This document shows positions 53,083 through 61,378 of a stretch of DNA of 64,000 bases, in pieces (positions within the stretch are counted from its first letter, which is position 1; every line of letters begins with the position of its first letter). Origin of the DNA: Flavobacterium lacisediminis (GTDB lineage Bacteria; Bacteroidota; Bacteroidia; Flavobacteriales; Flavobacteriaceae); contig NZ_JAPCIO010000002.1 in the NCBI RefSeq assembly GCF_025909975.1, forward strand, positions 434,001 through 498,000. The letters run 5' to 3'. The notes under the pieces were generated by a model. That model was not told the DNA's origin, searched no databases, and was given only the letters and a program-made list of their open reading frames with translations. The position numbers were made by a program, and so were the translations under genes.

Positions 53083-56000
53083 ATGAAAAAGTTTTTTATC
53101 CTTTCAATTTTATTTATTTCATTTTCATCATTTTCTCAAGAAAATGTTTTTGGAAATTCACCCGTTCAAGGAATTATACCCATCAAAAGAGGAGATATAC
53201 AAGAAAATAATGTTATTACAAATAGGGTTGCAACAGAAACAACTAATAGTACTTCTCCTAGTGCACCAACAGGTAATTCAACTGAAGTTGGTGTTACAGA
53301 GGGGCAACTTTCGGTATCTTTAACAGGTGGAGCAACTTACAATATACCTATAACAGTACCTCCAGGAATAAATGGCATAGCACCTCAAGTATCATTGAGC
53401 TACAATAGTCAAGGAGGAAATGGATTAGCTGGTTACGGATGGAATGTATCTGGAGTTTCTGTTATTACAAGAATTCCAACTACAAAATTTCATGATAACA
53501 CAATAGATGCAGTTGATTTTAATACTTTAGATAGATTTGCATTTGATGGACAAAGATTAATAGTAAAAAATGGTACATCTGGTGTTTATGGAGCTAATGG
53601 AACAATTTACGAAACTGAAAGTTTTTCAAACGTGCAAATAACTTCATATGGGGTTCATCCTAGCGGAGCTAATTATGGGCCAGCTTATTTTATAGTCCAA
53701 TATCCAGATGGTTCAATTGCTCATTATGGTAACTCTACAGCATCAAGGTCTTTGACTGATTGGGCGATAACATTCTGGCAAAACCCTCAAGGTGTTAGGA
53801 TTTCTTATAATTATGTTCTTTCAAATAATAATTTATCAATTAGTACTATTAAATATGGAACGAGAGGAGCTGACACTCCTATTAATGAGATATTATTTAT
53901 TTATAAAAATAGAACAAGATCAGAACAAGCATATATTGGTGGGCAATCTTTTGTAAGAAGTACTATTTTAAGTGAAATCAGGGTTAATGGGAATAATATT
54001 GGTTTTAGAAATTATCTTCTTACTCATGAAGCAACTTCCCTTGGCTACGAAAGATTAAAAAGTATAACTGAAAAGAGTGGAGACAATTCTAAGAGCTTTA
54101 ATCCTACAGTTTTTAATTATGAAACTACAACCAATGGCGATTTGTTTCAAATTTCAAATGATATTCCACTAAATGTAGGCAATATAAATTTTACTAATTC
54201 AAATAATATTACTGGTGATTTCGATGGAGATGGAAAAATGGATTTTATATTATATCCTACAACAGGAACTAATGCCAAAAAGAAATATTGGTTGTTTAAT
54301 AACATTCAAGGTTCTGGGATTAATATAGGAAGTGAGCATAATTTAGGTTCATTTACTGATATCTTCCCTATGTCTTGGTTGAGTTGGAATAATATATTAA
54401 TGCCTTCACAGGGATGGTGTGCAGTTCAAACAAATTCAATAACAAATACCACAACTTTTAATACTTATTCAACTGGAATAGCAAGTCCTATCTATTTTCA
54501 ATATGCAAGAACTTATCAATTTCCAAAATTTACTTTCGGTTATTGGACAGATCCATGTAATAATGGTGGAATATCAACTGATCTTTATTTAGATAATAAT
54601 TTTAATACGTTATTGCCACCAGATGATACTAATGATCCTGTATATCATGAAATTATTAGAGATATTCCTAAAGAATATTTAAGTGGAGATTATAATGGTG
54701 ATGGATTAACAGATGTAATAATTGTTGAAAAACCTGTTAGTATAAGTTATTACACTGGTGGATGTAGTGGATATAACACTACACACACTAATCCGGGTGG
54801 AAAATCGTATTTTTTAAATCTAGACAGGAGAATTACAACTGATTATATTAATATAGCTGGATATCTTCAAGTAACTGCTAATTCAAAATTTACTGTTGCA
54901 GATGTTAATGGAGATGGAAAGTCAGATTTAATGGTTTTTGATTCGGGTAATGTAAAAACATATTATTTAAATGAGAATAATCAATTGGTACAACATATCA
55001 ATTATCCTGATACTAATATTTTGTCGGATAAGCCAAGATATATGGGTGATTTTAATGGAGATGGAAAAACTGATTTCGTAATACCTCAAGCGGATAATAC
55101 CGATAGCTGGAGTTTCTTTTTTTCTAAAGGTAATGGCTTTCAAAAAATAACAACTTCGATAGGTTTACCATATTACATAGCAAATGGTGGTTATTTTGGC
55201 GTAGTTGGTTTTAGTAGTAGAACATATAGTTTGAATGAGAAAAGTTATCTAATGAATGACTTTAATGGTGATGGGAAAACGGATATTCTTTTTCAACAGA
55301 ATCTAACTGTAGAATACGTTATGACTAGAGACGGAGCAGATTATACAAACTACGGTGATCCACAGGTAACAAAATTAGTTCTATTAGAAAATAAATTTAC
55401 AAACGGCATTGGAATAGGATTTAATTTAGTTAATACAAATGCTCAATTTGGAGGTATAAGAAGAAATCCATTGCCTGTTTTCTTAGACCATAATAATGTT
55501 AACCAAAATTTAGAATATGCTCTTATTTCAGGAAATAACATTAGAACTTTTAAGTCAACAAAAGACAATAGAATAGACACAAGATTAAATGAGATTGTAC
55601 TAGGTAATGGTTTAAAAGAAGTTATTACTTATTCCCCTCTAAATTCGTATTGTGATTTACCATACAATTGTGATGTGGTATTTCAACCCTCAACATATAC
55701 AGAAAATTATCCTAATTTTGATATAAAGCAGGCAAATGGTTTTCAAGTTGTATCAAAATTAGAACAGATCTCCGCAACGCAAAACAAACAACAAAAATTC
55801 AAATATTACGGTGCAGTATCCAATGTAGATGGATTAGGGTTTTTAGGTTTTAGAGGTTTAGCAAGAAGTAATTGGCATAATGAAGATTACCCAATTATTA
55901 CATCAGTTTCAAAACACGATATAAGCAAAAGAGGTGCGATTACGGAAACTTATTCTTCATTAGGAGAAGCCTATGGAAATTTTACTAGCTATACCCCTTC

Positions 56001-59000
56001 TAGCTTCATTAATAAAACGAACATGACCTATGTGGTTCAATTACTTCCAAATAAGGTTTATAAAATTAATAATACGTTTACTAATTCAGTAAATGGTTTG
56101 GAAAGCACATCTAAAGAAGTAACAACTTCTTACGATGCTAATAATAATCCACTAATCACTACATCTGTATCAAAAAATGGGACAACTGTTGAAAGAACGG
56201 AAGTAGTCAACGTTGAATATTTTCCTAATACTTTAAGTCCAACTTATATTGTAGGTAGATTAAAAAAGAAAAACTCTTCTGTTACTCATAACGGAGACAC
56301 GATGACAGGAGAAGAAATTTACACTTATAATACTGCTCATTTGGTTTCTAAAATTCAAAAGAAAGGACATTTGACAAATTATTTAACAGAGGATAATATC
56401 TATGATATCTTTGGAAATATAACGCAAAAGAAAATTACTGCTGTAGGATTAACTCCTAGAACTACTAACTTTACTTATGATGCTACAGGAAGATTTTTAC
56501 TAACTAGTACTGATATTGAAGGATTAGTTACTACTTACACATATAATGCAAGTAATGGATTATTATTGTCCCAAACTTTACCATCAAATGCAGGTTACCC
56601 ATTAACTACAACATACCAATATGATGTTTGGGGTAAAAAAACAAAAGAAACAGATTATTTAGGTAAAAGTTTAAATTATTCATATTCTTGGTTGAGTGCT
56701 GGCACTAATGGATTTTTTGGGACGACTTCAGTTGGAGATGATAATTCTGCGTCGTTTGCATGGTATGATGATTTAGGTAGAAAAATAGCAGATGGTTTTA
56801 GAACAATTAATGATGCAAGTAGTTCCGAATCAAATAATACATGGAAAACTTTTGAGTATGATATCTATGATAGATCTATAAAAACTTACGAACCCAAACT
56901 TACACTTTTACCAACTTGGGATGGTTTATTTAGTATAACTTCATTTGATGCTTATGGTAGAACTACTCAAGTAGTTGAACATACAGGTAAAACTTCAAAC
57001 ATTAATTACAGTGGTTTAATAACTACAGCCAGCGATGGAGTAAGCAATACTACAGTAGTTAAAAATTCATTTGGAAACGTTGTTTCAATGACAGATAACG
57101 GAGGTACAATAAATTATCAATATTATGCTAATGGAAATTTAAAGGAATCGAATTTTAATGGTGTAATTGTAGCTGTTGAAAAAGATGGTTGGGGTAGAAA
57201 AACAAAATTAATTGATCCTAGTGCAGGTACTTATGAATATCAGTACAATGAGTTTGGAGAAATGACAAAGGAGATTACTCCTAAAGGAGTAACAAATTAC
57301 ACTATAGATAATTTTGGAAAAGTTACCCAAAAAACAACTACAGGTACAGGTGGAGATCCAACAAACACAAAAACTACTTATACTTATAACCCAACAACAA
57401 AATTATTAACCAACACAAGGTATGATGATTTTACTGGAGGATTTTATACGCTTTACTCTTATGGTTATGATAATTATAAAAGAATAAACTTTAGTGATGA
57501 AAGCGGCTTTAATACTTATTACCAAAAAGCAACACAATTTGATGCCTTTGGAAGACCTGAAAAAGAACTATATACTGCTATAAATACCTCTGATAGTAAA
57601 CAATCTTCTAAGTGGGTAAAAAACACTTATAAAAATGGACATCATTGGCAAATTTTAGATGATGCAACAAATCAAGTTTTATGGCAAACGACAAAAGTTA
57701 ATGCTCGTGGGCAATTGACTAATGGAAACTATGGTAATGGAATAAATGTAATTAATACTTATGATCAATATGGTTTTCCAACACAATTAAAGCATGATAA
57801 GACGGGTACACCTACAGTAAATGTAATGACTTTAAATACTGTTTTCGAGCCCCAAAGAGGTAATTTAACAAGCAGAAATAACAGTATGTTTGATTATCAA
57901 GAGAACTTTACTTATGATAATTTAGATCGATTATCTACTTGGAGTAATAATAATTTTATTCAAAATTTCACTTTTACAGGAAATACTGAAAGTTTTGAAC
58001 CAACAACAAGTAGTGTAGTGTTGACAAATACGACTTCAACATTCTTTTCAAGACTAACAGTTACTACAAATTCAAATTTTGAAGGAACAAAAAGAATTGT
58101 TAAGAATAATGCAACTGTAGGTGAAGTAATTCAATTTTCGGGAGATTTATTTTTTAGAAATTTAACACAAGATCCAAATGGATTTCTATTAGAAAGTAAT
58201 TATGTGAAATATTCTGTTATAGAAAGAAATCCAACTACTGGTCAAACAAATGAATTTCAACTAGGTTCAGATTTGCAATCAAATACGTTTTCATTTCAAC
58301 ATACAGTTTCTCAATTTTCTGAAATATATTTAAAGGTAGTGGCTGGAAATGATTTTAACTTTCAAGCACCTGTTGTTTTTCATTTAGACAATATAAAAGT
58401 TAGTGAAGTAAAAACTTCTACTCAAACGTATGATGCATTAGGAAGAATTGATGAAAATAATGTTGGAACATATAACTATACAAACATAAACCCATCTAAT
58501 TCTATTCCAAAACATTTTCAAAATAGCTCTATTGAAACAAATTTTGAATATTCTGATTATTATTTGAGTAGAGCAAATTTAGATATTACATACAATGCTT
58601 TTAAAAGCCCAATAGATATTATAGAAGAAGGAAAAGATAAGTTAAGTTTTATCTACAACATGAATAATAGCCGTTCTACCATGTATTATGGTAGTTTAGA
58701 AGCTGATAAGTTATCTAGAAGATATAGAAAACATTATGCAGCTGATGGAAGCATGGAGATTAAACAAGATATGGTTAACGGAACTGTTGAATTTATTACC
58801 TACATAGGTGGTGATGCTTATTCAGCTCCAATAATTCTCAAAAGCGATGGTACTACACAAAATTATTTATATTTGCACAGGGATTATTTAGGCAGTATAG
58901 TAGCCATAACCAACCAAGCAGGTGTAGTAGAAGAAAAAAGACATTTTGATGCTTGGGGTAATATAGCAAAAGTACAAGACGGAGTAGGAAATACCTTAAC

Positions 59001-60069
59001 CAAATTAAGTGTAATTGACAGAGGATATACTGGGCATGAACATTTACAAGGTGTAAATCTTATCCACATGAATGGTCGATTATATGACCCTGTAGTGCAT
59101 CGATTTTTACAACCTGATAATTTTATTCAGGATCCGTATAATTCACAGAATTTCAATAGATACTCTTATGTTCTTAATAATCCATTAAAGTTTACTGATG
59201 CAAGTGGAGAGTTTGCATGGATTCCTATAATAATTGGTGCAGTTATTGGTGCCTATAGTGGTGGGGTTATTGCAAATGGTGGTCAATTAAATCCAACAAA
59301 ATGGGAATGGAATATAAAGACCATGGGATATATGATTGGTGGAGCTATAGTGGGTGGAGTTACTGGTGGGGTATCAAATGGTATAGCCACTTCAGGAGTT
59401 GCTTTTGCTAATACTAAAGCAATATTTGTGGGCTCTCTAATAAATGGAATGGGTACACATATGTATACTGGAGGCAAAACAAATATTGTATTGAGTTTTG
59501 GATTTGCTTCATTAGATTTTACAACTGGAGAGTTTGGTTATCTATTTAAGAAAGGTAATTCATTTATGGTTAATTTAGGATATAGTTTTGGAACAATAGC
59601 TAATATCTCTGATGTTTTAGCAGGTATGAATCCTGGTGAGGTTCAGCTTAATACTGATACCTCAGATGCAATTGGACATAGTGCAATTACAGAGGTAGGA
59701 GAAACAGATGAATTAAATTCTTTAGTTTCAGTAGGACCAGATGTTACTGGAAAAAGAATATTTAATCCGTTTGATTTGACTAACAAGGCAGATACTAAAT
59801 GGCATAATTATGTTAGCCATGATGGTACTTGGAAAACAATAGTTAAAGGAGTAAATTTAAAATCTATTTCAAATTATAGTAACGATTTGGCTAACGGAGC
59901 AAAATATAATTTATATTTTTCAAGCTGTGTTAATCATACTGCACGAGCTTTAACACTTTCAGGGGTTCCTACATTTGGTATTCACCCATTTATTTTACAT
60001 GCTCAAGTTTATTTGAGAAGCCTAGGTTTTAGACCTGCTTTTATATTAAATCAATATAAATTATTTTAA
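53083..60069 (+). CDS. Giant SpvB/FG-GAP/RHS-repeat protein with C-terminal toxin candidate
   Basis: A 2328-aa exported polymorphic toxin-like protein. Order: signal peptide (about 1-19); SpvB domain (about 60-200; GGATYNIPITVPPGINGIAP, GYGWNVSG); five FG-GAP/VCBS-like DxDGDGxxD loops near residues 379, 534, 606, 655 and 725; about 20 YD repeats (about 1120-1920); RHS core (near 1933, DYLGSIVAITNQAGVVEE; near 1998, GRLYDPVVHRFLQPDNF). After the core comes a distinct 290-residue tail: Gly-rich hydrophobic stretch, then GHSAI (H2199) and FSSCVNHTARAL (C2282), a His-before-Cys order seen in circularly permuted papain-like hydrolases. It has no T9SS domain of its own. Confidence 0.9.
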   Translation: MKKFFILSILFISFSSFSQENVFGNSPVQGIIPIKRGDIQENNVITNRVATETTNSTSPSAPTGNSTEVGVTEGQLSVSLTGGATYNIPITVPPGINGIAPQVSLSYNSQGGNGLAGYGWNVSGVSVITRIPTTKFHDNTIDAVDFNTLDRFAFDGQRLIVKNGTSGVYGANGTIYETESFSNVQITSYGVHPSGANYGPAYFIVQYPDGSIAHYGNSTASRSLTDWAITFWQNPQGVRISYNYVLSNNNLSISTIKYGTRGADTPINEILFIYKNRTRSEQAYIGGQSFVRSTILSEIRVNGNNIGFRNYLLTHEATSLGYERLKSITEKSGDNSKSFNPTVFNYETTTNGDLFQISNDIPLNVGNINFTNSNNITGDFDGDGKMDFILYPTTGTNAKKKYWLFNNIQGSGINIGSEHNLGSFTDIFPMSWLSWNNILMPSQGWCAVQTNSITNTTTFNTYSTGIASPIYFQYARTYQFPKFTFGYWTDPCNNGGISTDLYLDNNFNTLLPPDDTNDPVYHEIIRDIPKEYLSGDYNGDGLTDVIIVEKPVSISYYTGGCSGYNTTHTNPGGKSYFLNLDRRITTDYINIAGYLQVTANSKFTVADVNGDGKSDLMVFDSGNVKTYYLNENNQLVQHINYPDTNILSDKPRYMGDFNGDGKTDFVIPQADNTDSWSFFFSKGNGFQKITTSIGLPYYIANGGYFGVVGFSSRTYSLNEKSYLMNDFNGDGKTDILFQQNLTVEYVMTRDGADYTNYGDPQVTKLVLLENKFTNGIGIGFNLVNTNAQFGGIRRNPLPVFLDHNNVNQNLEYALISGNNIRTFKSTKDNRIDTRLNEIVLGNGLKEVITYSPLNSYCDLPYNCDVVFQPSTYTENYPNFDIKQANGFQVVSKLEQISATQNKQQKFKYYGAVSNVDGLGFLGFRGLARSNWHNEDYPIITSVSKHDISKRGAITETYSSLGEAYGNFTSYTPSSFINKTNMTYVVQLLPNKVYKINNTFTNSVNGLESTSKEVTTSYDANNNPLITTSVSKNGTTVERTEVVNVEYFPNTLSPTYIVGRLKKKNSSVTHNGDTMTGEEIYTYNTAHLVSKIQKKGHLTNYLTEDNIYDIFGNITQKKITAVGLTPRTTNFTYDATGRFLLTSTDIEGLVTTYTYNASNGLLLSQTLPSNAGYPLTTTYQYDVWGKKTKETDYLGKSLNYSYSWLSAGTNGFFGTTSVGDDNSASFAWYDDLGRKIADGFRTINDASSSESNNTWKTFEYDIYDRSIKTYEPKLTLLPTWDGLFSITSFDAYGRTTQVVEHTGKTSNINYSGLITTASDGVSNTTVVKNSFGNVVSMTDNGGTINYQYYANGNLKESNFNGVIVAVEKDGWGRKTKLIDPSAGTYEYQYNEFGEMTKEITPKGVTNYTIDNFGKVTQKTTTGTGGDPTNTKTTYTYNPTTKLLTNTRYDDFTGGFYTLYSYGYDNYKRINFSDESGFNTYYQKATQFDAFGRPEKELYTAINTSDSKQSSKWVKNTYKNGHHWQILDDATNQVLWQTTKVNARGQLTNGNYGNGINVINTYDQYGFPTQLKHDKTGTPTVNVMTLNTVFEPQRGNLTSRNNSMFDYQENFTYDNLDRLSTWSNNNFIQNFTFTGNTESFEPTTSSVVLTNTTSTFFSRLTVTTNSNFEGTKRIVKNNATVGEVIQFSGDLFFRNLTQDPNGFLLESNYVKYSVIERNPTTGQTNEFQLGSDLQSNTFSFQHTVSQFSEIYLKVVAGNDFNFQAPVVFHLDNIKVSEVKTSTQTYDALGRIDENNVGTYNYTNINPSNSIPKHFQNSSIETNFEYSDYYLSRANLDITYNAFKSPIDIIEEGKDKLSFIYNMNNSRSTMYYGSLEADKLSRRYRKHYAADGSMEIKQDMVNGTVEFITYIGGDAYSAPIILKSDGTTQNYLYLHRDYLGSIVAITNQAGVVEEKRHFDAWGNIAKVQDGVGNTLTKLSVIDRGYTGHEHLQGVNLIHMNGRLYDPVVHRFLQPDNFIQDPYNSQNFNRYSYVLNNPLKFTDASGEFAWIPIIIGAVIGAYSGGVIANGGQLNPTKWEWNIKTMGYMIGGAIVGGVTGGVSNGIATSGVAFANTKAIFVGSLINGMGTHMYTGGKTNIVLSFGFASLDFTTGEFGYLFKKGNSFMVNLGYSFGTIANISDVLAGMNPGEVQLNTDTSDAIGHSAITEVGETDELNSLVSVGPDVTGKRIFNPFDLTNKADTKWHNYVSHDGTWKTIVKGVNLKSISNYSNDLANGAKYNLYFSSCVNHTARALTLSGVPTFGIHPFILHAQVYLRSLGFRPAFILNQYKLF

Positions 60070-60070
60070 A

Positions 60071-60583
60071 ATGAAATTAATTGTTTTGGTTGTTTTTATT
60101 TTTAGTTTTTTAAAGAATGATTCTTTTCTAATTAAAGAAAAAAAATCATTATATTATTCAAATGACTTTCCTTGGTATGTTTTTTATAATCCTAAAAATA
60201 ATATTAATTGTGATATTGTTGAGATAGGTGGCATAAAATATGGATTTATAGATAAATTAATAAAAATTAATGATAAGGATACAATCTCAAAAAGTAAAGA
60301 AGGTGTTTTGTTTTACAAAAATGAAGATTTGTTTTATTTTAATTATAAATTAGATAAGGAATTTAAACTTAAAAAAATAGGATATAAATCTTCATTCACT
60401 GGTAAAAGAAAAAAAATTTTTACAACCTATGCTTTTTTGAAGATAAAAGAACATTCACTTAGCGATGAAAATAAAGGAAAAATCTATAAAATGATTGATA
60501 AAGATTTTGAAGATTTAGTGAAAAGTGATATTATAGAATGTAATGAATTCAGATTTGAAAAATTTTTAAAAAAATCGAATTAA
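60071..60583 (+). CDS. Small lysine-rich exported or membrane-tethered protein, possible immunity protein
   Basis: A 170-aa protein, one bp after the RHS stop. N-terminal hydrophobic stretch (about 2-15, LIVLVVFIFSFL) followed by a basic, beta-rich body (YYSNDFPWYVFYNPKNN; KKIFTTYAFLKIKEH). No family recognised. Its place directly behind a polymorphic toxin gene is that of an immunity gene, and an exported immunity protein would fit a toxin acting in the periplasm. This is an inference. Confidence 0.55.
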   Translation: MKLIVLVVFIFSFLKNDSFLIKEKKSLYYSNDFPWYVFYNPKNNINCDIVEIGGIKYGFIDKLIKINDKDTISKSKEGVLFYKNEDLFYFNYKLDKEFKLKKIGYKSSFTGKRKKIFTTYAFLKIKEHSLSDENKGKIYKMIDKDFEDLVKSDIIECNEFRFEKFLKKSN

Positions 60584-60586
60584 ATT

Positions 60587-61372
60587 ATGAAAAATAAAAT
60601 ATTCGTATTTTTAGTTATTCAATTATTTATTGGATGTTCATCAGATGATAATAAATCATCAAATAGTATATTTTCAATCAATCTTACACCATCAGCATCT
60701 AGTGTAGTTATCGATCAATCGTTTACTATAAATGTTGGTGCTAATGAGGAAATCAAAGAACTGTGGGTTTCCACAGATAATTTTGCTACAGGGGGCTATG
60801 CTCAAAGACAATTTGGGACAATTTATACACTGAACTTTAATTTTGATACACTAGGTCAAAAGACGATTTCGGTTAGAGCCAAAAATCAAGATAACGTGGT
60901 TTCAGAAAAGCAAGTGATTGTTACAGTATCAAGGGGAAACGCACTCAAAATAAATGGAGTGCAAGTTATTTCTTTTTATGGTATAAACACCACGTATGAC
61001 CCTGAATTCCCAGCAACAAATCCAAACCATTTGGCCGATTTGCGTTTTGGGTTTTCAAAAAACAAATTAGGCAATCCATTAGACAATATTTATAGTCCGG
61101 CTTATTGGTATTTATCTAGTGTAATAGAAAATCAAGGCAACATGACATGGGATTGCAGCAATGCAAGTTTATATCTAAATCCAAATGCTTCATTAAAATT
61201 TGGATTAGTAGATATTGATAATGGCATAGCTGGTGCCGATTTATTAAATGGACCACCAGACTATCGAGAAATTAGTTTTAATAATTACATAGTTACAAAA
61301 CCAACAACAATTACTTATACTTTTCCTGAAATAAATTTAGAATTTAAGTTGTTTGTTGAATGGGTTAATTAA
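60587..61372 (+). CDS. Lipoprotein with an Ig-like domain
   Basis: A 261-aa lipoprotein (lipobox LFIGC, Cys17). After a Ser/Asn-rich linker is an Ig-like region (about 30-115; INLTPSASSVVIDQSFTINVGAN; TISVRAKNQDNVVSEKQVIV), then a region with WYLSSVIENQGNMTWDC and a beta-rich end. It follows the previous gene by 3 bp. Function unknown; likely on the cell surface. Confidence 0.75.
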   Translation: MKNKIFVFLVIQLFIGCSSDDNKSSNSIFSINLTPSASSVVIDQSFTINVGANEEIKELWVSTDNFATGGYAQRQFGTIYTLNFNFDTLGQKTISVRAKNQDNVVSEKQVIVTVSRGNALKINGVQVISFYGINTTYDPEFPATNPNHLADLRFGFSKNKLGNPLDNIYSPAYWYLSSVIENQGNMTWDCSNASLYLNPNASLKFGLVDIDNGIAGADLLNGPPDYREISFNNYIVTKPTTITYTFPEINLEFKLFVEWVN

Positions 61373-61378
61373 TTTTTT

